A DNA stretch of 64,000 bases from Myxococcota bacterium (GTDB lineage Bacteria; Myxococcota_A; UBA9160; UBA4427), in assembly GCA_029243605.1 (NCBI GenBank), contig JAQWRT010000051.1, forward strand, positions 62,001-126,000, written 5' to 3'. Both the position numbers and the translations under genes were made by a program. The notes under the pieces were generated by a model. It searched no databases. It saw only the letters and a list, made by a program, of their open reading frames with translations, and was not told where the DNA came from. Of the stretch, positions 8,420 to 17,226 are shown piece by piece (positions within the stretch are counted from its first letter, which is position 1; each line of letters begins with the position of its first letter).

Positions 8420-10168
8420 TCAGTGCCGGATGGGGACGACCTTTGCCAGGGAGAGATCTCCCAGGCGTACGTCCGGAGCTCCGAGTCGGGCATCGTCCGC
8501 GGTGTGGTCGTCGGGCTGCTCTTGGGATTCTCGCTCGGCAGCCACCCGAGCATCGTAGTGGGCGAGCTCGCGTAGACGAGTCGCCTCCTCCCAACCCAAG
8601 ACCTCTCCCATCAGGCTTGCGACGGGCCGTGCGGCGGCAAGGCCGCGGTCCAGGGTTTCGATGGAGATTCGGGTACGCCGGGTGAGCACATCTTCGAGGT
8701 GAAGGGCGCCCTCGTGGGAGGCCGCGTAGAAGGCTTCGACGGCCAGATAGTTGGATGCGCCCTCGAGGGGGAGGGCCAGTTCGGGGCGTTCACTCATGAG
8801 GGAGATCAGCTCTTCGATGCGGGCGCCGTAGCGTCCGAGGAGGTGCTCGACCTGGCTCGTGTGGAGGCCCATTTCCTCGGCGAGTGCCCGGCGCCTATTC
8901 CAGAAGGCCTGGAAGCCCGGTGCACCCACCAGAGGTGTGCGGTCGGTGCAGCTCTCGGGAACTCGCTGTTCGAGTCCTCGCGCCACTTGGTCGATGGCGT
9001 CCTTGGCCATCACCCGGTAGGTCGTGTATTTGCCCCCGGCCACGGTGATCAGGCCGGAAACGGATTGGGAGACCGCGTGCTTGCGCGAGAGTTCGCTGGT
9101 GTCGTCGGTTTCCCCGCGAAGAAGCGGGCGCAGCCCGGCGTAGACCCCCTCGATGTCCTCGAAACGAAGTTCCTGACCCAACGCGGAGTTTGCCTGTTTA
9201 AGCAGGTATTCGAGATCGCGTCGGCTCGCGGCCGGGTGGGCGAGATCGAGATTCCAATCGGTGTCCGTTGTGCCGACGATCCAGTGGTTCTTCCACGGAA
9301 TGACGAAGAGAACGCTCTTCTCGGTGCGCAGGATCAGGCCGCTGTCGCCGTGAATGCGGTCCCGGGGGACCACCAGGTGAATGCCCTTGGAGGCCCGAAC
9401 ATGGATCCGCCCCCGTCCCGCCATATTCTGGACTTCGTCGGTCCAGACGCCGGTGGCGTTTAGGGTGCTGTGGCCGCGAACCGTGATCTCTCGGCCGCTC
9501 TCGAGGCAGCGCACCCGAACCCCCGTGACGCGATTGCCCGTCAGGATGAATTCCTCGGCACGGGCGCTGGTGGCCAGAGCGGCGCCGTGGAGCGCCGCCG
9601 TGCGCGCCAGGGCCAGAGTATGTCGGGCATCGTCTACTTGGGCGTCGTAATACTGAATCGCACCCTTGAGCGCGTTCTTCTTCAAGCCGGGAAAGACCCG
9701 CAGGGCGCCTTTCCGGGTCAAGTGCTTATGCCAGGGGAGGTCGCGCTTAAATCCCGAGAGCAGGTCGTAGATCAAAACCCCGGCTCCGATATAAAGACGC
9801 TCCCAGAAATAGTGGGAGAGGGGGTAGAGGAAGGGGATGGGCTGGACGAGATGCGGGCACAGGCGTCCGAGCATGAGGGATTGCTCGCGCTTGGCTTCGA
9901 GGACCAGATCAAAATCGAATTGTTCGAGGTAGCGGAGTCCGCCGTGGATGAGCTTGCTCGATCGGCTCGAGGTGCCGGCCGCCCAATCGCGTTGCTCGAT
10001 CAGGGCCACTGAGAGTCCCCGGGTCGCGGCGTCAACGGCTGCCCCGGCGCCCACCACGCCGCCGCCCACGATGACGACGTCGAAGACTTCGTTCTGCATG
10101 CGGTCGAGGGCGTGCTGGCGGTTTTTGGGGCCGAGTTGGGTGGCGTCCATTTGGGCTTCTTGTCTCAT
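8420..10168 (-). CDS. glpD: aerobic glycerol-3-phosphate dehydrogenase
   Basis: The 582-residue flavoprotein oxidises sn-glycerol 3-phosphate to dihydroxyacetone phosphate at the inner membrane, passing electrons to quinone. The dinucleotide-binding motif VVIVGGGVVGAG is at about 31-42, followed by GTSSRSSKLIHGGLRYLEQ, the hallmark GlpD FAD-binding segment. GTTDTDW, VAGGKYTTYRVMA and a C-terminal alpha domain with a basic tail are also present. The start at 10168 (MRQEAQMD) was preferred to far-upstream in-frame starts because the family begins here; a second ATG six codons later is possible. No glpF or glpK is adjacent, so it may serve lipid-derived glycerol phosphate. Confidence 0.93.
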   Translation of the reverse strand: MRQEAQMDATQLGPKNRQHALDRMQNEVFDVVIVGGGVVGAGAAVDAATRGLSVALIEQRDWAAGTSSRSSKLIHGGLRYLEQFDFDLVLEAKREQSLMLGRLCPHLVQPIPFLYPLSHYFWERLYIGAGVLIYDLLSGFKRDLPWHKHLTRKGALRVFPGLKKNALKGAIQYYDAQVDDARHTLALARTAALHGAALATSARAEEFILTGNRVTGVRVRCLESGREITVRGHSTLNATGVWTDEVQNMAGRGRIHVRASKGIHLVVPRDRIHGDSGLILRTEKSVLFVIPWKNHWIVGTTDTDWNLDLAHPAASRRDLEYLLKQANSALGQELRFEDIEGVYAGLRPLLRGETDDTSELSRKHAVSQSVSGLITVAGGKYTTYRVMAKDAIDQVARGLEQRVPESCTDRTPLVGAPGFQAFWNRRRALAEEMGLHTSQVEHLLGRYGARIEELISLMSERPELALPLEGASNYLAVEAFYAASHEGALHLEDVLTRRTRISIETLDRGLAAARPVASLMGEVLGWEEATRLRELAHYDARVAAERESQEQPDDHTADDARLGAPDVRLGDLSLAKVVPIRH

Positions 10169-10342
10169 TTTGTTCGCTTTTCTCCGGTGGCCCGAAGAGG
10201 GCTTCCCAGGATAGCGACTTTGGGGAAATCTTCTGGCTATTGCCTCTTGAACGCCGCCGTCAGATTCGCTCTCCTCTGACCTTCGTGGCCGGCCGGATTC
10301 AGACGCGGCCCTAGGAGATTGATCGGTGTTCCAGGAGCAAAG

Positions 10343-12016
10343 TTGAGTCATCCCGGTGCGCGGACTGCGACCTGGCGGGTGCTGAACCTGCCCCTGGAAC
10401 TCGATGAGCCCGAATCCGTTCTTCGGGCCCGGGCCGCGGCCCGGGCAGGCCTGGCCGTCGACGAAATCAGGGGCTTGCGATTGGGCCATATGGCCCTGGA
10501 TGCCCGGCGTCGCGGGGCGCGAGGACGGGTTCGATTCGTGGTCCACGTGGATCTTCAATTGGATGCCGGGCTGGAGAGTCAGGGCAATGCGGCCTTTGGG
10601 AAAGCACTCCGCTCGGGCCGGGTGATCCCTCGCATGCCGCCGGCGCAGTTGGCGGTGGAGTCGCCGCATATTTCGCTTCGCGGGGGCTCGGCCTCGGGGC
10701 CTAGGGTGGCGGTCGTTGGTTCCGGGCCGGCGGGCCTCTTTGCGGCGCTGGCTCTTGCGCGCAGCGGGGTCTTGGTCGATTTGATCGATCGCGGGCCGGT
10801 TCTCACCGAGCGAAGCCGGGCGGTGGCCCAATTCCTGGGGACACGCAACCTCGACCCCGAGGCGAACCTACTCTACGGGGAGGGGGGAGCGGGGACCTAT
10901 TCCGATGGAAAGATCTACACCCGGGTCGACCATGCCCTCGAGGCTCCGATCCTCGACGAGTGGATCGCTTGCGGAGCGCCGGAGGAGATCGCCTACGATG
11001 CGCGCGCTCATATCGGTACCGACCGATTGCACCGCATCCTGCCCCGGATCCGCGAGGGGATGGAGGCCCTGGGCGTGCGCTTTCATTGGCGTACCCGTCT
11101 CGAAGGATGGGTGGTGGACGGGCAGGCGGGGAGCCAGCGAGTTCGCGCTCTGCGCACCTCGGCGGGGGAGCTGCCTTGCGCCGCAGTTTTTCTCGCTCTC
11201 GGGCATAGCGCCCGGGATAGTCTGGAGACCCTCGCGGCCCAGGGCTTGATGCTCGCCCCCAAGCCCTTTCAACTCGGTGTTCGCATCGAGCACCCCCAAG
11301 GCTTGATCGATGCCGCTCGTTTCGGCGAGGCGACCCTGGCCCGACGCCTGGGCGCCGCCTATTACAGCCTGACGAGCCGCGCGGGTGCGGGCGCCGCTGC
11401 CGCTCATAGTTTTTGCATGTGCCCGGGAGGGCAGATCGTGGCCAGTGTGAATGAGACCGGCTTGCTCTGTACCAATGGCATGAGCAATTCCCGCCATTCC
11501 TCTCCCCACGCGAACGCCGCCCTGGTGACGACCCTGGGTAGTTCTGAGACCGGGCCGGGCGTATTTGCTGGCATCGACTATCGAGAGCGTCTGGAACGAA
11601 AATTCTTCGTCGAGGGCGGAGGCGATTGGACCGCGCCCGCCCAGCGGGCCTGCGATTTTCTGGCGGGCCAGGATTCGGAGGAGTTGGTTTCGTGCAGCTA
11701 CAAGATGGGGATTCGACCCGGCAGGATCGACGCGCTCCTCCCCGAATCGGTTCGTGGCGCCCTTGGCCGGGCCCTGGAATATTTTGATCGCCAGATTCCG
11801 GGTTATGCGGGTCCCGAGGCTCTTCTCGTGGGCATCGAGTCGCGGAGTTCCGGCGCGATCCGCATGCCTCGAGATGAGGCAACCCGGCGAGCTGCCGGCT
11901 TTACGAACCTCTACCCGGTGGGCGAGGGGGCGGGCTACGCGGGAGGGATCATGAGCGCGGCCATCGACGGCGCGCGTTCGGCCCACGCATTGCTCGAGCA
12001 GGGGAGTGGGGACTAA
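10343..12016 (+). CDS. FAD-dependent dehydrogenase of the COG2509 type
   Basis: The product (557 residues) is an uncharacterised NAD(FAD)-dependent dehydrogenase. An N-terminal domain of about 115 residues (VLNLPLELDEPE...) typical of this group precedes the FAD motif VAVVGSGPAGLFAA (near residue 123). Further marks are EANLLYGEGGAGTYSDGKI, a Cys-containing FCMCPGGQIV and the C-terminal GEGAGYAGGIMSAAIDG that closes the FAD site. I chose the TTG at 10343 because AGGAG stands five bases before it; a TTG at 10319 and a GTG at 10379 are alternatives. The family has no settled substrate. It converges with the MaoC gene, overlapping its end by 4 bases. Confidence 0.85.
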   Translation: MSHPGARTATWRVLNLPLELDEPESVLRARAAARAGLAVDEIRGLRLGHMALDARRRGARGRVRFVVHVDLQLDAGLESQGNAAFGKALRSGRVIPRMPPAQLAVESPHISLRGGSASGPRVAVVGSGPAGLFAALALARSGVLVDLIDRGPVLTERSRAVAQFLGTRNLDPEANLLYGEGGAGTYSDGKIYTRVDHALEAPILDEWIACGAPEEIAYDARAHIGTDRLHRILPRIREGMEALGVRFHWRTRLEGWVVDGQAGSQRVRALRTSAGELPCAAVFLALGHSARDSLETLAAQGLMLAPKPFQLGVRIEHPQGLIDAARFGEATLARRLGAAYYSLTSRAGAGAAAAHSFCMCPGGQIVASVNETGLLCTNGMSNSRHSSPHANAALVTTLGSSETGPGVFAGIDYRERLERKFFVEGGGDWTAPAQRACDFLAGQDSEELVSCSYKMGIRPGRIDALLPESVRGALGRALEYFDRQIPGYAGPEALLVGIESRSSGAIRMPRDEATRRAAGFTNLYPVGEGAGYAGGIMSAAIDGARSAHALLEQGSGD

Positions 12017-12432
12017 AGGGAGACCAGCGCGGTTCCCAGAACCCGTGTTTCGCCCTCTTCGTTGGAGAGGGTCAGGTCGAGTTCGACGGTTCTCTTCTCA
12101 TCGTCCATGTCCGTGACTACACCCCGGCAGGTGGGCCTACTGTCCACTACCACCGGGGCCCGAAAAATGGTGTCGATCTTCAGAACACTGGCTTCGGGCG
12201 CCCAGCGATGGATCAGGCTGACCAGGATGCCCTGGCTCATGATGCCGGGAACGATGGCTCCGGGCAGCCCCGCCTCCCGGGCTTTCTCATGGTCGGTGAA
12301 GCGCCAATAGGTCATACCGGTGGTCTCGCCGAAGCGGCGCACCATGGGCATGCTGACATCCGGGATGACCTCGGGGAGTTCGTCCCCGAAGCTGACGTCG
12401 CCATAGCCGAGAACCACTTTTTGATCGCTCAT
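12013..12432 (-). CDS. MaoC-like hot-dog dehydratase subunit, degenerate dyad
   Basis: This 139-residue single hot-dog protein matches the MaoC/R-hydratase layout, including a YGDVSFGDELP opening and an EAGLPGAIVPG helix. In active hydratases the segment GDxNPxHxD supplies catalytic Asp and His; here the aligned stretch reads GMTYWRFTD, so Met40 and Phe45 replace them. It is therefore probably a partner subunit in a two-protein hydratase, like the paired ChsH1/ChsH2 proteins of steroid degradation. It is the last gene of the eight-gene minus-strand operon, 12 bp after the other MaoC-like gene. Confidence 0.75.
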   Translation of the reverse strand: MSDQKVVLGYGDVSFGDELPEVIPDVSMPMVRRFGETTGMTYWRFTDHEKAREAGLPGAIVPGIMSQGILVSLIHRWAPEASVLKIDTIFRAPVVVDSRPTCRGVVTDMDDEKRTVELDLTLSNEEGETRVLGTALVSL

Positions 12433-12444
12433 TCGTGCTCCTCG

Positions 12445-12888
12445 CTAAAGCTTTCGAATCATCTTCCAGTCGACGATGGACACGATCTCGTCGTTCTGGT
12501 TGGAGAATTCCATGCGGTGGACGATGAACATCATTCCACCCGAGCGCCCAGTTTTTTCGAAAATGTCGTGGATATGAGAGCGGGCGATGAGGGTGTCTCC
12601 TGGGCGAATCGGTGCCTTCCAATCGACAGCCTTTCCGCCATCGAAGCTGGCCTCACGATCGCTGGGAAAGCCTTCGGGCAGGGCGCGGTCTCCGTGGAAA
12701 CGCGCGGCAAAGCTCGGGGCGGCCTGGAAGTTCGGATCTTGGGGATCCGTATAGCGGGGCAGGGTCTCGCCGCAGGCGAGAGAGAATTCGGCCAGGGGTT
12801 CGGCTTCGATTTCGAAGCGAACCTCGTCGAAGGTCCAGCCCGCCCATTTCTTCTTTAGTTCGGCGATATCCACTCTTCGCTCTCCCAT
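12445..12888 (-). CDS. MaoC N-terminal (FAS1-type) dehydratase domain protein
   Basis: The 147-residue protein fits the FAS1-like/MaoC N-terminal dehydratase domain: LAEFSLACGETLPRYTD (about 32-48) is the helix motif, followed by PIRPGDTLIARSHIHDIFEKTGRSGGMMFI, the hot-dog strand with the usual 'K.GR.G.M.F' signature. In ChsH2 such a domain is fused to DUF35; here DUF35 is a separate gene two positions upstream. With the downstream MaoC-like protein it likely forms an enoyl-CoA hydratase. The start ATG lies inside the end of the PHP gene, overlapping it by 34 bases, which implies translational coupling. Confidence 0.78.
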   Translation of the reverse strand: MGERRVDIAELKKKWAGWTFDEVRFEIEAEPLAEFSLACGETLPRYTDPQDPNFQAAPSFAARFHGDRALPEGFPSDREASFDGGKAVDWKAPIRPGDTLIARSHIHDIFEKTGRSGGMMFIVHRMEFSNQNDEIVSIVDWKMIRKL

Positions 12889-13505
12889 ACGACGGCTTCG
12901 CAGCGCCCAGCCTCGAGTTCCGTTATCAGATCGTCCATATTGCTAACGGGGGTCGCGAGGCGCGTAGCGCAGCGACCTATATGGCTGACGATATGCGAAT
13001 CGCTGCCGCCGGTGCTGTGGTAGTTGTTTTCCTGGGCCAGCGCTAGGGCTGTCGCATTTTCCTCGCCCCGGCTCCCGCCGTTCAGGGTTTCAATAATGCG
13101 CACGCCCTCCACGAGGCCGCGGGTTTCGATGTGGGCGCACATACCCACCCGGGTTCGCCCGGGGTGGCAGGGGATGGCCAAGGCACCGCAGCCTTGGGCC
13201 TGGGCGAGAACCTCTTGGAGGGGCAGGTCGACTCGGCTGAAGTCGAGCGCTGCACGCAGGTCCTCGTTGACCCCAAAGACGAGGACATGGCCGTAATCGG
13301 TTTCGACTTCGCTGGCCTTGAGAATCAGGAGGCCGAATTCATCTTCCAGGGATCGGTAATCCGATTCATCGTCATAGAGTCGATGCTCGGTGAGAACGAA
13401 ACCATCGAGGGAGAGCGCCTTACGGCGGATCCACTGGCAGTAGTTCTCGACCTTCGCTCGGCCGTCGTCGGATACGATGGAGTGGCTGTGGAGATCAAGA
13501 ATCAT
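12855..13505 (-). CDS. PHP-domain metal-dependent phosphoesterase
   Basis: The 216-residue protein has the four PHP metal-binding motifs in order: HSHS (H6, H8), TEH (E40, H41), CHPGR (H114) and SDSH (D169, H171). These bind two or three divalent metals for phosphoester hydrolysis. It belongs to the small stand-alone PHP group, with no polymerase or histidinol-phosphatase features. It lies within an acyl-CoA operon, overlapping the DUF35 gene by 4 bases and the MaoC gene by 34, so it is almost certainly co-expressed; a natural substrate in that pathway is not obvious. Confidence 0.85.
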   Translation of the reverse strand: MILDLHSHSIVSDDGRAKVENYCQWIRRKALSLDGFVLTEHRLYDDESDYRSLEDEFGLLILKASEVETDYGHVLVFGVNEDLRAALDFSRVDLPLQEVLAQAQGCGALAIPCHPGRTRVGMCAHIETRGLVEGVRIIETLNGGSRGEENATALALAQENNYHSTGGSDSHIVSHIGRCATRLATPVSNMDDLITELEAGRCEAVVWESEEWISPN

Positions 13506-13915
13506 GCGGGAACGAAGCGGGGAATCCCCAAATCCTTGTCAGTCATGACGAAGTCGGCGCGCACTGGCATGCCGATAGAAATATCTTCGGGGGCACAGCC
13601 GACGATATGCGTCATCAACCGAGGCCCCTCCTCAAGATCCACGTAGGCGAGCACGTAGGGGCAGGCGTCGCGAAAAGCCGGCATGCCGTTTTGATGGGTG
13701 ATCGTGAACGTGTAGACCGTTGCCCGGCCGCTGGCGACGAAATGGTCGAGGCTGCTTGATAGGCAGCTGACACAGAGGCCACGCGGTTTATGTTGGACGA
13801 CGTCGCAGTCCTGGCAGCGCTGGAGAACGAGCTCGCCCCGGCCGCAGCCTTCCCAGAAGGCGAGGGTCTGCCAATTCGTGGCGGGGGTCCTGTATTCAAT
13901 TTCCTTGGGTCTCAT
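13502..13915 (-). CDS. DUF35 OB-fold/zinc-ribbon acyl-CoA-associated protein
   Basis: The 137-residue protein has the rubredoxin-like zinc ribbon LQRCQDCDVVQ...GLCVSC, with all four Cys in two CxxC knuckles (about 34-54), then an OB-fold with the usual FTITHQ...YVLAYVDLEEGPR pattern. DUF35 proteins bind thiolase-like partners and acyl-CoA; in steroid side-chain degradation the DUF35 part of ChsH2 is required by the aldolase Ltp2. The adjacent upstream gene here encodes such a thiolase-like protein (gap 16 bp). The ATG at 13915 has GGAGAG five bases upstream; longer in-frame starts only add sequence overlapping the thiolase gene. Confidence 0.87.
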   Translation of the reverse strand: MRPKEIEYRTPATNWQTLAFWEGCGRGELVLQRCQDCDVVQHKPRGLCVSCLSSSLDHFVASGRATVYTFTITHQNGMPAFRDACPYVLAYVDLEEGPRLMTHIVGCAPEDISIGMPVRADFVMTDKDLGIPRFVPA

Positions 13916-13931
13916 TTTCTCTCCAGACACC

Positions 13932-15092
13932 CTAATCCCGAGAAAGCAACAGGGTGGCTCCGCTGTGAAGGCTTCCGAGGGTTCCGCCGGTTCCGTGGAC
14001 CAGGGCGACCTCGGCCCCTTCGACCTGGCGCGGCCCCAGGCCACCCCGCAGCTGGCGAACGGCTTCGATGACCAGGAAGATGCCGCGCATGCCGGGATGA
14101 TTGGAAGAAAGTCCGCCCCCATCCGGGTTCACGGGAAGCGCGCCTCCCAGCCCGATTCGCCCTCCCTCGACGAACGCCCCCCCTTCGCCGGGTTTGCAGA
14201 ATCCGAGGTTTTCTAAGGTGACCAGGAGAGTGATGGTGAATGAATCGTAGATCGTGCAGAGGTCGACTGCGTCGTGCCCCATGCCCGCCATGGCGAAGGC
14301 TTGTTTGCCGGATTGCTCGGCCGCGATGGTCAGCAGGTCGGGGGCGCCAATCTCCTGGTGGCAGACGGCCTCGCCGCAGCCCTGCAATACCACGGGTGCT
14401 TTGGCGAGGTCCCGCGCGCGCTCGAGGCTCGTGACGATGAGTGCGCCGCCGCCGTCGCTGATGATGCAGCAGTCGAGCAGGTGAAGGGGCGTGGAGATGA
14501 CCCGGCTCGCGAGGACATCGTCCACGGTGATGGGCTTTTGCATTTTAGCCTCGGGGTTCAGTGAGGCGTGCTGGCGCATGGTGACGGCGATTTCGGCGAG
14601 TTGCTCGGGGCGAGTTCCGTAGAGGTGGGCATGGCGTTGGGCCACCATGGCGTAGCTGCCCACGGTGGTCATTCCGTAGGGGGCGATGAAGGCTGCCTCG
14701 GGATCGGCTCCGCCCCCACCGAGGCCCGTTCCGATGGCCATGGCATTGGAGGCGGCTGTGCTCCCATAGAGAACCAGGGCTACTTCACAGAGCCCGGCAT
14801 GAATCGCCGCGGCAGCGTGGCTGACATGGGCCACGAAGGAGGAACCGCCGATATTCGTGCCGTCGAGGTAGCGCGGCTTGATATTGAGATACTCGGCGAG
14901 ATTGGGCACGCCCATGATGCCCATGGACATACTCGCGGCGAAAAGGCCATCGACATCTGAAAGCTCAAGGCCGGCATCCTTCAGCGCGCCTCGGGCACAC
15001 TCCGCCATGATCAACGATTCGCTTTTGTCCGGAGCCCAGCGGGTGGGGTGCTCGTAGGCCCCGGCGATAGCGACTTTCCCGGAAAGGCTCAT
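13932..15092 (-). CDS. thiolase-like lipid-transfer protein, probable Ltp2-type retro-aldolase
   Basis: The 386-residue protein has the thiolase fold of the SCPx/Ltp group. The position of the nucleophilic Cys (normally in a CxSG context) reads TNIGGSSFVAH (about 79-89), with Gly and Ser and no Cys. A Tyr in TIYDSFT (Y282) and a His in NHPGM (H332) are retained. Loss of the Cys and an adjacent DUF35 gene are what define Ltp2-type aldolases, which cleave a beta-hydroxyacyl-CoA side chain rather than perform thiolysis. The reading frame overlaps the upstream hydrolase gene by 4 bases (ATGA). A non-catalytic lipid carrier is the alternative. Confidence 0.8.
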   Translation of the reverse strand: MSLSGKVAIAGAYEHPTRWAPDKSESLIMAECARGALKDAGLELSDVDGLFAASMSMGIMGVPNLAEYLNIKPRYLDGTNIGGSSFVAHVSHAAAAIHAGLCEVALVLYGSTAASNAMAIGTGLGGGGADPEAAFIAPYGMTTVGSYAMVAQRHAHLYGTRPEQLAEIAVTMRQHASLNPEAKMQKPITVDDVLASRVISTPLHLLDCCIISDGGGALIVTSLERARDLAKAPVVLQGCGEAVCHQEIGAPDLLTIAAEQSGKQAFAMAGMGHDAVDLCTIYDSFTITLLVTLENLGFCKPGEGGAFVEGGRIGLGGALPVNPDGGGLSSNHPGMRGIFLVIEAVRQLRGGLGPRQVEGAEVALVHGTGGTLGSLHSGATLLLSRD

Positions 15093-15898
15093 GCGGCCTC
15101 CCGGGAGATGAACTCGGCGATACGCGCGCCGAGGTTTTCGGGCGCTTCGACAAGCAGGGCGTGGCCCGCCGAAGGAAGCGTTTCGAGTTGGGCGTTGGGC
15201 AATATCTCGGCCAGGGCTTCCGCACGTTCCTTGACCCAGTCGATCTCGGCCTCGCCGTGCACGATGAAAGTCGAGGTCTGGAGATCTCCGAGCCGCTCGC
15301 CGGGCTGCCAGTCCCGACACGCCTCGAGGTCTCCAAGGGTCGCCCTCGGGTCGGTCTTGAGCCCCTCCATGAAGGCGCGCTTCAGAGTATCGGGCGGGGT
15401 ATCCGGAGCGAAGAGCGAGGGATCGAAGGGCCGGCGCTCTTTGCCCTGGGTGACTCGGCGGGCCTGTTCGAGGGCTGCGTCGGGTAATAGAAAACGGTCG
15501 CCTGCGGCGCAGATCACCAGGCCGGCAAAGCGCCCCGGAGCCTTGAGCGCGCATTCCAGGGCGACGGCGGCCCCCATATCGTGGCCGAGGAGAAAGGCGT
15601 TTTCGAGGCCGAGCTCCGCCACCAGGGAGAGGGTGAAATCCGCCATGCGATCGATATCCCCGAGGCTATCGAGTTCGCCGGACCTTCCGTGGCCCGGCTG
15701 ATCGAAGGCGACCAGGCTGTGCTCTTGGCCCAGGCTTCCGAAGAGGCCGGAGAAGAGGTTGCCGTTGCCGCCGGCTCCGTGCAGGCAGAGCACCGACTGG
15801 CCCTGCACCCTACGCGGCGGAGAGCCGGGCAGGGTGCTGGGACCAGTGTGGTGTACGAAGGTCGCGACGTCGTTGATCTGGAGATATTTATTCGGCAC
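15089..15898 (-). CDS. alpha/beta hydrolase with Asp nucleophile
   Basis: The 269-residue enzyme has the alpha/beta-hydrolase core: CLHGAGGNG (oxyanion loop, about 38-46), FDQPGHGRSG and the nucleophile elbow LLGHDMGAA, where D107 replaces Ser. The catalytic His is in SAGHALLVE. An Asp nucleophile is the mark of epoxide hydrolases and dehalogenases, which form an ester intermediate and need a water-activating His, rather than of esterases or thioesterases. Which halide- or epoxide-stabilising residues are present cannot be judged by eye. It is third in the acyl-CoA operon, 30 bp after the second dehydrogenase. Confidence 0.85.
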   Translation of the reverse strand: MPNKYLQINDVATFVHHTGPSTLPGSPPRRVQGQSVLCLHGAGGNGNLFSGLFGSLGQEHSLVAFDQPGHGRSGELDSLGDIDRMADFTLSLVAELGLENAFLLGHDMGAAVALECALKAPGRFAGLVICAAGDRFLLPDAALEQARRVTQGKERRPFDPSLFAPDTPPDTLKRAFMEGLKTDPRATLGDLEACRDWQPGERLGDLQTSTFIVHGEAEIDWVKERAEALAEILPNAQLETLPSAGHALLVEAPENLGARIAEFISREAA

Positions 15899-15928
15899 GA
15901 GTCGCGGCGGTCGCCGCCCCCCCTTCCT

Positions 15929-17173
15929 TTAGTTGGAGGGCGGACCGGTGGGGATATCCTTGAAGGCGATCCCCTTGTCTGCCCGAGCTTCCGGGGGCAG
16001 TCCGAGAACCCGCTCGGAGATGATATTGCGCAGGATTTCGTCGGTTCCTCCCGCGATCCGCAGACCGGGAATCGAGAGGTAGCGATCCTGCCACTCGGCC
16101 GCTTGGGGCAATTGGCTTGGGTCGTTGAGCGCTCCTGCCGATCCCTGGAGATCCATGGCGAAGGCTGCCATTTCCTGGGTGAGGCGGCCGCCTATGAGCT
16201 TGCCCAGACTGGACTCGGGACCTGGGGTTTTGCCCTGGGAGATGGCCGAGAGAGTGCGGTAGCCCGTGAGCTTCAACCCCTTGGTGCGGGTGTAGAAGGT
16301 CGCGATCTTCTCGCGTACGGAGGATTGCTCAAGAGCCGACTGGCCGTCGACCTCGATGCCTCGGGCGAGTTCGATCAACTCATGGACGCTGCTCCCGCCT
16401 CCGCCCCCGATGGATGCCCGCTCGTTCATGAGGGTGGTGATGGCCACGGCCCAGCCATTGCCGATCTCGGAAAGCCGCTGGGCATCCGGGATTCGGACAT
16501 CGGTGAAGAAAACTTCGTTGAAGCCCTGACCGCCGTTGATCTGGGTAATGGGGCGAACCTCGATCCCCGGCGAGTGCATGTCGACGACGAAATAGGTGAG
16601 TCCCGAGTGCTTGGCCACGGTCGCGTCCGAGCGAACAACCAGGATTCCCCAATCGCAGAAATGGGCGCCCGTGGTCCAGATCTTCTGGCCGTTGATCACC
16701 CAGTCATCGCCGTCAACGACCGCCGTGCTGCGCAAGCCCGCGAGATCCGACCCGGCGGAAGGTTCGCTGAAGAGCTGGCACCACACCTTCTGTCCCATTC
16801 GCATTTCGGGGAGCCAGCGCTCGCGCTGGGCGTCGGTGCCATGGGTCATGATCGTGGGGCCACACATGCCCAGGCCGATCCCGTAGATATTCGGGGGCGT
16901 CTTGTAGCGGGCTTCCTCCTGGTTCCAGATGACGTTCTGGATCGAGGTGGCGCCTTGTCCTCCGTATTCCGTGGGCCAGGTCAGGCAGGCCCAGCCGCCG
17001 TCGGCCTTTTTCTTCTGCCAGTCCTTGGCCGATTGGATCGAGGCGGGGTCATCTCGCTCGTCGAGAGGGCCGGCGGAAAAATCACCGGGCTTCATGACCT
17101 CGGCGTTGGCATCGAGCCAGGTTCGAGCCTTGGCACGGAAAGCTGCTTCTTCGGGGGTATCGTTGAAATCCAT
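15929..17173 (-). CDS. acyl-CoA dehydrogenase, FAD-contact subunit of a likely pair
   Basis: The 414-residue protein has the acyl-CoA dehydrogenase plan: an N-terminal helical domain with LTWPTEYGGQGATSIQ, the beta-barrel motif FSEPSAGSDLAGL (flavin and acyl contact) and the C-terminal IAGGTDEILRNIIS that binds the FAD pyrophosphate. The usual YGGxGYxxEY segment with the catalytic Glu is not recognisable in its C-terminal domain, where the sequence reads LQGSAGALND. The partner gene just upstream (gap 53 bp) has the opposite pattern. This suggests a heteromer like ChsE1-ChsE2, which desaturates side-chain acyl-CoA of steroids. Confidence 0.88.
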   Translation of the reverse strand: MDFNDTPEEAAFRAKARTWLDANAEVMKPGDFSAGPLDERDDPASIQSAKDWQKKKADGGWACLTWPTEYGGQGATSIQNVIWNQEEARYKTPPNIYGIGLGMCGPTIMTHGTDAQRERWLPEMRMGQKVWCQLFSEPSAGSDLAGLRSTAVVDGDDWVINGQKIWTTGAHFCDWGILVVRSDATVAKHSGLTYFVVDMHSPGIEVRPITQINGGQGFNEVFFTDVRIPDAQRLSEIGNGWAVAITTLMNERASIGGGGGSSVHELIELARGIEVDGQSALEQSSVREKIATFYTRTKGLKLTGYRTLSAISQGKTPGPESSLGKLIGGRLTQEMAAFAMDLQGSAGALNDPSQLPQAAEWQDRYLSIPGLRIAGGTDEILRNIISERVLGLPPEARADKGIAFKDIPTGPPSN

Positions 17174-17226
17174 CTTCGCCTCGTCTGCTTGGGGATCTGG
17201 AAAATTGAATGAGCGTGGGTTTTGGT

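Noticed and set aside
13932-15092. Ordinary acetyl-CoA acetyltransferase
   Set aside because: The nucleophilic Cys is missing from the aligned segment, so thiolysis by the standard mechanism is not expected.
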